Below are positions 23,780 through 31,826 of a stretch of 64,000 nt of DNA, in pieces (positions within the stretch are counted from its first letter, which is position 1; every line of letters starts with the position of its first letter). A program made the position numbers and the translations under genes. The notes beneath the pieces are model-generated. The model did not search any database. It was not told the origin of the DNA and worked only from the letters and a program-made list of their open reading frames with translations. The DNA is from Catellatospora paridis. Its GTDB lineage: Bacteria > Actinomycetota > Actinomycetes > Mycobacteriales > Micromonosporaceae. The stretch is taken from the NCBI RefSeq assembly GCF_009720365.1, contig NZ_WBZD01000021.1, forward strand, positions 124,001 through 188,000, given 5' to 3'.

Positions 23780-24724
23780 GTGCAGGGTGTGATCGGCCGG
23801 ATGCGGATGGAGCTGCCCAACCTGCCCGACGCGCTGCAGCGGGTGGCGGAGCAGATCCTGGAAGACCCCGTGCTCGCCGCGCAGGCCTCCATCGTGGACC
23901 TCGCTGAGCGCGCCGGCACGTCGACCGCGACGGTGACCCGGTTCTGCCGGGTCCTGGGCTTCAAGGGATACGCCGCGCTGCGGGTCGCCATCGCCACCGA
24001 GAGTGGGCGCGAGGCGCAGGCGCGCTGGGAGACCGACATCGATCGCGAGATCGAACCCGGTGACCCGATGGACCGGGTGCTCGGCGTGATCGCCAGCGCG
24101 GACGCCCGCGCCATCCAGGAGACCGCGGCCCGGCTCGACCTCGCCCAGGTGGCACGGGTCGCCGACGCGATCGCCGGGGCCAACCGGGTGGAGCTGTTCG
24201 GCATCGGCAGCAGCGGCACCGCCGCTCGCGAGCTGGCGTTCCGGCTGGAGCGCATCCGGGTGCCCTGCTGGCACCGGGAGGACGCGCACAAGGCGCTGAC
24301 CAACGCGGCCCTGCTCGGCCCCGGTGACGTCGCGATCGGGCTGTCGCACAGCGGCCGCACCCGCGAAGTGATCGAGGTGCTCGCCGAGGCCGCCGACGCG
24401 GGCGCGCTCACCGTCGCGGTGACCTCGTTCGACAAGTCGCCGCTGGCCGAGGCCGTGGACGTGGTGCTGACCACGGCGGTGCACGAGACGACGTTCCGGC
24501 TCGCGGCGCTGTCGGCGCTGCACGGCCAGCTGGTCGCCCTCGACCTGATCTACGTCGCGGTGGCGCAGCGCACGTATGCGCGTACCACGGAGGCGTTTGA
24601 AGTGACCGCCCGCGCGGTGCAGGCGCACCGGTTGCACGACGAGCCGACCTCGCACCGCCGCCGCGCGGCGCGGGAGGCCGCGGACCTGTCCCGGCCGGTC
24701 GTCCCCCGCAGTGCGGCGGACTGA
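23780..24724 (+). CDS. MurR/RpiR family transcriptional regulator
   Basis: About 314 residues. An N-terminal RpiR helix-turn-helix domain (ASIVDLAERAGTSTATVTRFCRVLGFKGYAALR) is followed by a SIS sugar-phosphate binding domain (VELFGIGSSGTAARELAFRLER, then IGLSHSGRTREVIE). GTG 23780 is preferred because AAGGGA lies seven bases upstream; ATG 23765 is in frame but would sit almost on the predicted transcript start. Such regulators sense a phosphosugar, here probably an amino-sugar phosphate, and likely control the downstream SIS-ngcEFG genes and themselves through the adjacent direct repeats. Confidence 0.88.
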   Translation: MQGVIGRMRMELPNLPDALQRVAEQILEDPVLAAQASIVDLAERAGTSTATVTRFCRVLGFKGYAALRVAIATESGREAQARWETDIDREIEPGDPMDRVLGVIASADARAIQETAARLDLAQVARVADAIAGANRVELFGIGSSGTAARELAFRLERIRVPCWHREDAHKALTNAALLGPGDVAIGLSHSGRTREVIEVLAEAADAGALTVAVTSFDKSPLAEAVDVVLTTAVHETTFRLAALSALHGQLVALDLIYVAVAQRTYARTTEAFEVTARAVQAHRLHDEPTSHRRRAAREAADLSRPVVPRSAAD

Positions 24725-24940
24725 GGGCCGACTCCGGCGGCCGCACCGGGTGGCGCGCGGACCGGGCCGCCGGGCAGGGCCGGGCTGCCCCTGCGCACGC
24801 GCCCTCGGCCAGGGCAGGGCAGACGCCGGGACCGGGCCGCCGGGGACCGGGGCAGCCGGGGGAGAACGTCGTGGCGGCCACGTGGCGGACCGGTCCCGGT
24901 GGGGCGACCGGGTAAGGCAGCACAACGGACAAGGAGCGAG

Positions 24941-25675
24941 ATGAACGCGCAGACGTACCTGGAAGCCATCACCGAGCTGGTGGGCAAGGTGGGCACCGAG
25001 CAGGCCGGCAACGTGCAGCGGGCCGCGGACCTGATCACCGAGAGCCTGAACGCGGGCGGGGTGGTGCAGGCCTTCGGCAGCGGCCACTCCGAGGCCCTCG
25101 CGATGGAGATCGCGGGCCGGGCCGGCGGGCTGGTGCCGACCAACCGCATCGCGCTGCGCGACATCGTGCTGTGGGGCGGCGAGCCGCGCGAAGTCCTGGA
25201 GGACCAGCTGCTGGAGCGGCGCACCGAGGTGGCGCACCGGCTCTACGAGCTGGCTCCGATCCAGCCCGCGGACGTGTTCATGCTGGCCTCGAACTCCGGC
25301 ATCAACGGGGTTGTGGTCGAGCTGGCGCTGCTGATCAAGGAGCGCGGGCACGGCCTGATCGCGGTGACCTCGCTGGACCACACGGCCCGTTCCGAGCCGC
25401 GCCACCCCTCGGGCAAGCGCCTGTCGGAGATCGCCGACGTGGTGCTGGACAACGGCGCGCCGTACGGCGACGTGATCGGAGAGAACCAGTCCGGCGCGGT
25501 GTCGTCGGTGACCGCGGCCGTGCTGGCCCAGATGGTGGTCACCGAGGTGGTCCGGCGCCTGGCCGAGGCGGGGCAGACCCCGCCCATCTACCTGTCCGCG
25601 AACATCGCGGGCGGCTATGAGCACAACCAGCAGTTGGAAGCGCGATACGCCGGGCGCATCCGGCGTATCGCCTAA
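24941..25675 (+). CDS. SIS-domain sugar isomerase-like protein
   Basis: 244 residues with a single SIS domain: VVQAFGSGHSEALAMEIAGRAGG (about 40-62), ASNSGINGVVVELALLIKERG (about 122-142) and a basic Arg-rich end. It matches the UPF0309-type proteins that sit beside amino-sugar importers. The likely ligand is a phosphorylated amino sugar; catalytic isomerase or deaminase activity cannot be shown from sequence. AAGGAG precedes the ATG. It follows the RpiR gene after 216 bp of very GC-rich DNA and precedes ngcE by 37 bp. Confidence 0.82.
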   Translation: MNAQTYLEAITELVGKVGTEQAGNVQRAADLITESLNAGGVVQAFGSGHSEALAMEIAGRAGGLVPTNRIALRDIVLWGGEPREVLEDQLLERRTEVAHRLYELAPIQPADVFMLASNSGINGVVVELALLIKERGHGLIAVTSLDHTARSEPRHPSGKRLSEIADVVLDNGAPYGDVIGENQSGAVSSVTAAVLAQMVVTEVVRRLAEAGQTPPIYLSANIAGGYEHNQQLEARYAGRIRRIA

Positions 25676-25712
25676 CTATCAACCCCTCCTGAAGTGCATG
25701 AAGGGCGACACC

Positions 25713-27104
25713 ATGAACCTTACAAGACGCAGCGCGCTGGCCGGCGTGGCCGCCGTCGCGGCGAGCACGGGCCTGGCGGCCTGTGCCACCGCGGGCGGCG
25801 GTGACGACGACAAGGTCAAGCAGGGCGACACCAGTGCCGAGAACCCCCTGGGCGTATCGGCCGAAGCGGCCCTCGAAGTCGTGATCTTCAAGGGCGGGTA
25901 CGGCGACCAGTACGCGATCGACGCCGGTACCAGCCTGAAGCAGAAGTTCCCCAAGGTCGCCGTCGACCACAAGGGCATCCAGGGCGTCGGTGAGGTGCTG
26001 CAGCCGCGTTTCGTGGCCGACAGCCCGCCGGACGTGGTCGACAACAGCGGCGCGGGCCGCCTCGACCTGGCCACGCTCGTCTCGGCGGGCAAGCTCACCG
26101 ACCTGACCTCCCTGCTGGACGCGCCGAGCCTGGACGACCCGAGCAAGAAGTTCCGCGACACCCTGATGCCGGGCGTGATCGAGGACGGCACGTTCGACGG
26201 CAAGCCGCTGGTGCTCAACTACTCGTCGGTGCTGTGGGGCGTCTGGTACTCCAAGTCGCTGTTCGCCAAGCACGGGTGGACGTTCCCGAAGACGTGGGAC
26301 GAGATGCTCACGCTCAACGACGAGATCAAGAAGGCCGGCCTCGCGCCGTGGACCTGGCAGGGCAAGTACCCGGAGTATCTCAACGACCCGCTGGTGTCGC
26401 TGGCGGCCAAGGCCGGCGGCTTCGAGCTGGTGAAGTCGGTCGACAACCTGCAGCCCGGGGCGTGGCAGAGCCCGGCGATGCTGGCCGCCGCCGAGGCGAT
26501 CCACCAGCTCGCGGTGCGCGGGCACATCCTGCCCGGCTCGGAGGGCCTGTCCCACACCGAGGCGCAGAACGCATGGTGCAAGGGCCAGGTCGCGTTCATC
26601 CCGTGCGGGTCGTGGCTGGAGGGTGAGCAGCAGGCGGTCACCCCGGCCGGGTTCGACATGGTGATGGGCACCGTGCCCGCGCTGACCGGCTCGGACAAGC
26701 TGCCCAACGGGGCGGTCATGGCCGCCAGCAGCGAGTCGTTCATCGTGCCCGCGAAGGCCAAGAACGCGCCCGGCGGCCTGGAGTTCCTGCGGCACCTGTT
26801 CTCACAGAAGGTGGCGCGCGGTTTCGCCGAGAGCGCCAAGGCGCTGCCGGTGGTCAACGGCGCGACCGACGGGCTGAGCCTGAGCAGCGGCCTGGGCTCG
26901 GTCGCCGAGGCGGTCAAGGCGGCCGGTCCGAACGTGTTCAGCTACAAGTTCCGGACCTGGTACGCGCCGCTGAGCAAGGCGCTCGACGACGCCACCGGCG
27001 AGCTGGCCACCAAGCGGATCAACCCGCAGCAGTGGGCCGAGCGCGTGCAGAAGGCCGCCGACGCGGTGGCCAAGGACAGTTCCATCGTCAAACACCAGCG
27101 GTGA
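25713..27104 (+). CDS. ngcE: NgcE-type N-acetylglucosamine/chitobiose-binding lipoprotein
   Basis: 463 residues. The twin-arginine start (LTRRSALAG) and a lipobox GLAAC (Cys24) mark a lipoprotein anchored outside the membrane. The mature domain has the NgcE signature NPLGVSAEAALEVVIFKGGYGD and later PPDVVDNSGAGRLDL, VLWGVWYSKSLF and SWLEGEQ, matching the Streptomyces N-acetylglucosamine/diacetylchitobiose binding protein as I recall it. It delivers amino sugars to the two permeases that follow (six-base gap). The ATPase is not encoded nearby; MsiK-type ATPases are usually shared. Confidence 0.88.
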   Translation: MNLTRRSALAGVAAVAASTGLAACATAGGGDDDKVKQGDTSAENPLGVSAEAALEVVIFKGGYGDQYAIDAGTSLKQKFPKVAVDHKGIQGVGEVLQPRFVADSPPDVVDNSGAGRLDLATLVSAGKLTDLTSLLDAPSLDDPSKKFRDTLMPGVIEDGTFDGKPLVLNYSSVLWGVWYSKSLFAKHGWTFPKTWDEMLTLNDEIKKAGLAPWTWQGKYPEYLNDPLVSLAAKAGGFELVKSVDNLQPGAWQSPAMLAAAEAIHQLAVRGHILPGSEGLSHTEAQNAWCKGQVAFIPCGSWLEGEQQAVTPAGFDMVMGTVPALTGSDKLPNGAVMAASSESFIVPAKAKNAPGGLEFLRHLFSQKVARGFAESAKALPVVNGATDGLSLSSGLGSVAEAVKAAGPNVFSYKFRTWYAPLSKALDDATGELATKRINPQQWAERVQKAADAVAKDSSIVKHQR

Positions 27105-27110
27105 GGGGCC

Positions 27111-27986
27111 ATGCGGCACGGCAAGTACCGGTTCCTGGCGGGGGCGCTGATCGTGCCCCTGACGCTGTACGGCGCGTTCGTGCTGTCGCCGTACCTGCAG
27201 GCGTTCCAGTTGGCGTTCACGAACTGGAACGGCGTGGACAGCGCGCCGGAGTTCACCGGGTTCGACAACTTCAGCAAGCTGTGGGATGACCCGCTGTTCC
27301 TGGCGGGCCTGCGCAACAACGGGCTGATGCTGCTTGTCGTGCCGCTGGCCGTCATCGTGCTGGCGCTGGCCCTCGCGGCCGGCACCAGGGGGACCAGGGT
27401 CTACCGGGTGGTGTACTTCTTCCCCCAACTGCTCAGCGTCGCGATCATCGCGGTGCTGTGGCAGTTCGTGTACACCCCCAACAGCGGGCTGCTCAACGGT
27501 GCGCTGTCGGCGCTGGGCCTGGACTCGTGGCGGCAGTCCTGGCTCGCCGAGCCGAACCTGGCGCTGTGGTGCGTGATGGCCGTGATGATCTGGTCGTCGG
27601 TGGGCTTCTACGTGGTGCTGTTCTCGGCCGCCATGGAGTCGGTGCCCGGCGACATCATGGAGGCGGCCGCGATCGACGGGGCCGGTCCGATGACCGTGTT
27701 CCGGCGTATCACGATCCCGCTGATCTGGGAGAGCGTGCAGGTCGGCTGGATCTACCTGGGCATCGCGGCGCTGGACGGCTTCGCCCTGGTGCAGATCATG
27801 ACGGTCGGGCCGGGCGGCCCGGACAACAGCACCGAGGTCATGGGCCTGGGGCTTTACCGGACCGCCTTCACCTTCGGCAAGTTCGGCTACGCCTCGGCGA
27901 TGGGAGTGGCGATCTTCTTCCTCACCCTGTCCATCGCGGTGCTGCTGCTGCGGGTCACCAAGCGGGAGCGGGTGGAGCTGGCATGA
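27111..27986 (+). CDS. ngcF: NgcF-type sugar ABC permease
   Basis: 291 residues with six transmembrane segments and the EAA loop typical of binding-protein-dependent permeases: EAAAIDGAGPMTVFRRITIP (about 181-200). The opening FNWNG-like segment (FTNWNG) fits the MalF family. It forms the membrane channel with NgcG. It overlaps ngcG by ATGA. Confidence 0.88.
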   Translation: MRHGKYRFLAGALIVPLTLYGAFVLSPYLQAFQLAFTNWNGVDSAPEFTGFDNFSKLWDDPLFLAGLRNNGLMLLVVPLAVIVLALALAAGTRGTRVYRVVYFFPQLLSVAIIAVLWQFVYTPNSGLLNGALSALGLDSWRQSWLAEPNLALWCVMAVMIWSSVGFYVVLFSAAMESVPGDIMEAAAIDGAGPMTVFRRITIPLIWESVQVGWIYLGIAALDGFALVQIMTVGPGGPDNSTEVMGLGLYRTAFTFGKFGYASAMGVAIFFLTLSIAVLLLRVTKRERVELA

Positions 27987-28792
27987 GGACCAAACACGCC
28001 TTCCTCACCTTGTGGGCCGTGCTGGTGACGCTGCCGCTGCTGTGGGCGCTGATGTCGTCGTTCAAGACCGACGCCGAGATCTTCGACAGCCCGTGGACGC
28101 CGCCCGCCTCGCCGCAGTTCGACAACTGGTCGCGGGCCTGGGAGCAGGCCTCGATCGGGCAGTACCTGTTCAACACGGTGATCGTGGTGGGCGGTTCGCT
28201 GGCACTGACCATGCTGCTCGGCGCGCTCACCGCGTACTGCCTGGCCCGCTACGAGTTTCCCGGCAACCGGTTCCTGTACTACACGCTGATCGCGGGGATG
28301 CTGTTCCCGGTGTTCCTCGCGCTGGTCCCGCTGTTCTTCGTCGTCGACAACCTCGGCATGCTCGGCACCTACCACGGGCTGATCCTCGTGTACGCCGCGT
28401 ACGCCCTGCCGTTCACGGTCTTCTTCCTGCACGGCTTCTTCCGCTCGCTGCCCGGCGCGGTCGCCGAGGCCGCCTTCATCGACGGCGCGTCGCACGCCGG
28501 GGTGTTCTTCCGGGTCATGCTGCCGATGGCCCGGCCGGGGATGGTCAGCGTCGGCATCTTCAACTTCCTCGGCCTGTGGAACCAGTACCTGCTGCCCAGG
28601 GTGCTCAACCCCGACCCCGACCACTATGTGATCTCCCAGGGCCTCGCCGCGCTCGCGGTGAGCCAGGGCGCGCGCAGCGACTGGAGCGGCCTGTTCGCCG
28701 GGCTGGTCATCGCGATCCTGCCGGTCCTGCTCGCGTACGTCTTCTTCCAACGGCAGATCCGCGCCGGGCTGACCTCCGGCGCCCTCAAGTAA
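27983..28792 (+). CDS. ngcG: NgcG-type sugar ABC permease
   Basis: 269 residues of the MalG family: LWALMSSFKTDAEIF near the start, six hydrophobic segments and the EAA loop EAAFIDGASHAGVFFRVMLP (about 162-181). It pairs with NgcF. The start is the ATG overlapping the ngcF stop. A 191-bp gap follows before the GH16-like gene, containing AGAGCGCGCTCT and a possible separate promoter. Confidence 0.88.
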   Translation: MRTKHAFLTLWAVLVTLPLLWALMSSFKTDAEIFDSPWTPPASPQFDNWSRAWEQASIGQYLFNTVIVVGGSLALTMLLGALTAYCLARYEFPGNRFLYYTLIAGMLFPVFLALVPLFFVVDNLGMLGTYHGLILVYAAYALPFTVFFLHGFFRSLPGAVAEAAFIDGASHAGVFFRVMLPMARPGMVSVGIFNFLGLWNQYLLPRVLNPDPDHYVISQGLAALAVSQGARSDWSGLFAGLVIAILPVLLAYVFFQRQIRAGLTSGALK

Positions 28793-28983
28793 CACCCACA
28801 GACCGCACGGACGAGCGTCTACGCCGAACTCGGGGAGAGCGCGCTCTTCGGCGTGCCCGACCGTGCCCGCAAGAAGGCACCTCCCACGGACCGCGGGGGC
28901 AGAAGGACCCCGGCGCGCCGCCTCTCACGCGGCGCGCCGGGGCTGCCCACCACCGTAGTCCGCCACCCCGAAAGGAGAGAACA

Positions 28984-30207
28984 GTGACCCTCCGACGTCC
29001 CATCGTCGCCGCAGTGGGCGCGACTGTGACGGCGCTCGCCGCCGGCACGATCGTCGCGCTGACCGCGGGCACCACCGCGGTCGCCTCGGCGGCCGTCTGC
29101 AACGCCCTGTTCGACGACTTCAGCTACAGCGGACCGGCCGACCCGCTGATCAACCAGCGCGGCTGGTCGGTGCGCACCAACTCCGGCGGTCCGGGCATCC
29201 CGGGCGCGTCCTGGCCGGCGTCCAATGTCTCGTTCCCGACCGTGGACGGCGCGAAGTCCCTGCAGCTGCAGGCGTCCACCGACGGCACGTCCGGCGGCAC
29301 CAGACAGGCGGAGTTCCTGCACCAGCAGAAGTTCTTCGAGGGCACGTACGCCTCGCGGATCAAGTTCACCGACGCGCCGGTCTCCGGCAACGACGGCGAC
29401 CACCTGGTGGAGACGTTCTTCACCATCACCCCGCTGGCCGCCCCGATGGACCCCAACTACGGCGAGATCGACTTCGAGTACCTGCCCAACGGCGGGTGGG
29501 GCGAGCCGTCGAACATCATGTACGAGACCACCTGGGAGACCTACCGCCCCGACCCGTGGGAGGCCGTCAACGCCCACGGCGAGCAGAGGCAGTCCTTCGC
29601 GGGCTGGCACGACATGGTGTTCACGGTCTCGGCCGGGCACGTGAAGTACTACATCGACGGGGCACTGGTCGCCGACCACAGCGGCATCTACTACCCCGAG
29701 ACGAACATGTCGATCAACTTCAACCTGTGGTTCATCGACTCGGCCGCGCACACCGGCGGCCTGGCCACCTACCGCCAGCAGGTCGACTACCTGCTTTACA
29801 CGCAGAACGAGGTGCTCACCCCGGCGCAGGCCAACGCCCGCGTCGCGTCGTACCGGGCGCAGGGGGTCAGCCACACCGACAGCGTCGGCGCGACCGGCAC
29901 CTGCCCGACCGCGTCGCCGAGCACCGGCCCGAGCACTCCGCCTTCGTCCTCGCCGTCCCCGCGGCCGAGCACGTCGCCGTCGCCGTCGGCCCCGCCGACC
30001 GGCGGCACCGGCTGCGTCAACGCGCCGCTGTGGAACATCAGCGGCGTGTACACCACCGGCAACCAGGTCAAGTGGGAGCGCAGCGCCAACGGCAACCCCG
30101 GCGGCCCGAAGTCCGGCGACGGCGTGCACCTGTGGCGCGCCCGCTGGTGGACGCAGGGCAGCGAGCCCGGCTGGACCCAGCAGTGGGAGGACCTGGGCCG
30201 CTGCTGA
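28984..30207 (+). CDS. Secreted GH16-like glycosidase with a C-terminal chitin-binding-type module
   Basis: 407 residues from a GTG with GGAGAG upstream. Order: signal peptide (cleavage near residue 38 after ASA), GH16-like catalytic domain (about 40-290) with the acid pair in YGEIDFEYLPNG (about 159-170) and the jelly-roll strand WHDMVFTVSAGHVKYYIDG, a Ser/Pro linker (about 307-339) and a C-terminal CBM5/12-type module (about 343-407) with LWRARWWTQGSEPG and terminal cysteines. GH16 enzymes cut beta-1,3/1,4-linked glucans or galactans; the binding module suggests chitin- or fungal-wall-rich material. It lies between an amino-sugar importer and a kinase, so it may feed that pathway. Confidence 0.82.
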   Translation: MTLRRPIVAAVGATVTALAAGTIVALTAGTTAVASAAVCNALFDDFSYSGPADPLINQRGWSVRTNSGGPGIPGASWPASNVSFPTVDGAKSLQLQASTDGTSGGTRQAEFLHQQKFFEGTYASRIKFTDAPVSGNDGDHLVETFFTITPLAAPMDPNYGEIDFEYLPNGGWGEPSNIMYETTWETYRPDPWEAVNAHGEQRQSFAGWHDMVFTVSAGHVKYYIDGALVADHSGIYYPETNMSINFNLWFIDSAAHTGGLATYRQQVDYLLYTQNEVLTPAQANARVASYRAQGVSHTDSVGATGTCPTASPSTGPSTPPSSSPSPRPSTSPSPSAPPTGGTGCVNAPLWNISGVYTTGNQVKWERSANGNPGGPKSGDGVHLWRARWWTQGSEPGWTQQWEDLGRC

Positions 30208-30252
30208 CGCAGCACTGTCCAGGTTCGCCGTGAAGTGAAAGGATCAGCGCCC

Positions 30253-31164
30253 GTGACCCTCGTCCTCGGACTCGACGTAGGCGGGACCTCGTCCCGGGCG
30301 CTGATCACCACCCTCGACGGCGTCCGTGCCGGCTTCGGCCGCGCGGGCGCCGGCAACCCGGTGTCCGTGCCGCTCGCCGACGCCGTGACCTCGGTCGCGG
30401 ACGCCGTGCGGGCGGCACTGTCCGGCCTGGACCCGCGTGACGTGCGGGCGGCGGTGATGGGCATCGCGGGGACCGGCCGGTTCACCGACCCGGTGGTGGC
30501 CGAAGCGTTCTCGGACGCGTTCGCCGCGCTCGGACTGACAGTGCCGGTGCGACCGGTCGGCGACGTCGAGGTCGCCTACGCGGCGGGGACGCCCGAACCG
30601 TGCGGCACCGTGCTCATCTCGGGGACCGGGGCCATCGCCGCCCGGATCGAGGACGGGCTGATGACCACCACCGCCGACGGCATCGGCTGGCTGCTGGGCG
30701 ACCTCGGCTCCGGCTTCTGGCTGGGCCGCGAGGCGGCGGCGCTGACGGCGCGTGAGCTGTACACCCGTGTCCCGGAAGGGCACCTGACCCGCGGTGTGGC
30801 CGTGACCGTGCTCGGGACGGTCCCCGCCGCCCCCTCCCGTCAGGCCGCCGACGACCTGATCGGCGCCCTGCACGCCCAGCCGCCGCGCCACCTGTCCCAG
30901 CTCGCGCCCCTGGTCAGCGCCGCCGCCGAACACGGCGACCCGCAGGCCCTCGCGCTCGTCGAACGGGCCGCCACCCACCTGGCCGACACCCTCGCCGAGG
31001 TCCACACCACCGGTCCCGTCGTTTTGGCGGGAAGCGTCCTGACCACCTCCGCCCCCGTCCGCGAAGCCGTGATCCGCCTGATCGCGGAGCGTTTCCCCGG
31101 CACCGGAGTCGTTGTCGCAGGCCCCGGCGAACTGGGCGCCGCCCGCCTTGCGGCACGCCGCTGA
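30253..31164 (+). CDS. BadF/BadG-type N-acetylglucosamine kinase-like protein
   Basis: 303 residues of the ASKHA fold: phosphate-1 motif LGLDVGGTSSRALI (about 3-16), connect-1 GIAGTGRF, and the family hallmarks PVGDVEVAYAAG, GTVLISGTGAIA and GIGWLLGDLGSGFWLGREA. This set fits the GlcNAc kinase branch of the BadF/BadG family. It would phosphorylate imported N-acetylglucosamine or a related sugar in the cytoplasm. The start is GTG 30253 with AAAGGA ten bases upstream. The terminal gene of the amino-sugar island. Confidence 0.85.
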   Translation: MTLVLGLDVGGTSSRALITTLDGVRAGFGRAGAGNPVSVPLADAVTSVADAVRAALSGLDPRDVRAAVMGIAGTGRFTDPVVAEAFSDAFAALGLTVPVRPVGDVEVAYAAGTPEPCGTVLISGTGAIAARIEDGLMTTTADGIGWLLGDLGSGFWLGREAAALTARELYTRVPEGHLTRGVAVTVLGTVPAAPSRQAADDLIGALHAQPPRHLSQLAPLVSAAAEHGDPQALALVERAATHLADTLAEVHTTGPVVLAGSVLTTSAPVREAVIRLIAERFPGTGVVVAGPGELGAARLAARR

Positions 31165-31178
31165 CCCGTCGAAAAATA

Positions 31179-31222
31179 ATGCACAACTATTGTGCATAAC
31201 TAGTTTGCACAACTACTGTGCA
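31179..31222. promoter_or_regulatory. Twin operators of the ArsR-like regulator
   Basis: Two 17-bp sites, TGCACAACTATTGTGCA (31180-31196, perfect arms) and TGCACAACTACTGTGCA (31206-31222), are spaced 26 bp centre to centre. The second reaches to within five bases of the ATG, so binding would block transcription of the regulator and exporter. Confidence 0.75.
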
Positions 31223-31226
31223 TCTC

Positions 31227-31826
31227 ATGGAAGACGACGAGTCGGACGCTGCCCCGCACAGCGTCGTGCGCCTGAACGCGGCGCAGATCCGCACCCTGGC
31301 CCACCCCCTGCGGGCCCGCCTGCTCGGGCTGCTGCGCATCGACGGCCCGGCCACCGCCACCACCCTCGCCCGGCTGCTCGACACCAACACCGGCGCGACC
31401 AGCTACCACCTGCGCCAGCTCGCCGACGTCGGCCTCGTCGCCGAGGAGGCGGAACTGGGCACCAGCCGCCAGCGCTTCTGGCGCGCCGCCCACGACGCCA
31501 GCACCTGGCGGCCGACGGACTTCGACGACGACCCCGACGCCCGCGCCGCCGCCGAATGGATCGAGAGCCAGCAGCTGCAGCTCCTGTGCGAGCAGGCCGA
31601 AGGCTGGCTGGCGATGCAGCAGACGGCCCCGCAGGAGTGGCGGGAGGCGGCGACGATCAGCGACGCCATGGTCACCGTCGCGCCGGACCGGCTGCGGGCA
31701 CTCAACGAGGAGATCTGGGAGCTGATCGTGAAGTACCGCACGGACCCCGCGCTCGCCGAGGAGGCGGGCGCTGCCCAGGTGCACGTGTTCCTGGCGACCT
31801 TCCCGCGGGCCGAGGAGCTGCGGTGA
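31227..31826 (+). CDS. ArsR-like helix-turn-helix regulator
   Basis: About 199 residues from the ATG at 31227 (a GTG three codons earlier lies inside the second operator). The N-terminal winged helix (IRTLAHPLRARLLGLLRIDGPATATTLA, then TSYHLRQLADVGLVAEE) is of the ArsR/HTH_20 type; the C-terminal helical region is family-typical. It overlaps the MFS gene by GTGA. The twin palindromes directly upstream argue for autorepression relieved by an unknown effector, probably a substrate of the exporter. Confidence 0.88.
   Translation: MEDDESDAAPHSVVRLNAAQIRTLAHPLRARLLGLLRIDGPATATTLARLLDTNTGATSYHLRQLADVGLVAEEAELGTSRQRFWRAAHDASTWRPTDFDDDPDARAAAEWIESQQLQLLCEQAEGWLAMQQTAPQEWREAATISDAMVTVAPDRLRALNEEIWELIVKYRTDPALAEEAGAAQVHVFLATFPRAEELR

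Noticed and set aside
24725-24940. Short direct repeats (GACCGGGCCGCCGGG) before the SIS gene
   Set aside because: They are low-complexity GC runs typical of this genome rather than a defined element.
28836-28860. AGAGCGCGCTCT near 28.84 kb as a GH81-type LacI operator
   Set aside because: The centre has two extra bases compared with the AGCGCT-centred operators, so spacing of the half-sites differs; more likely part of a short hairpin.
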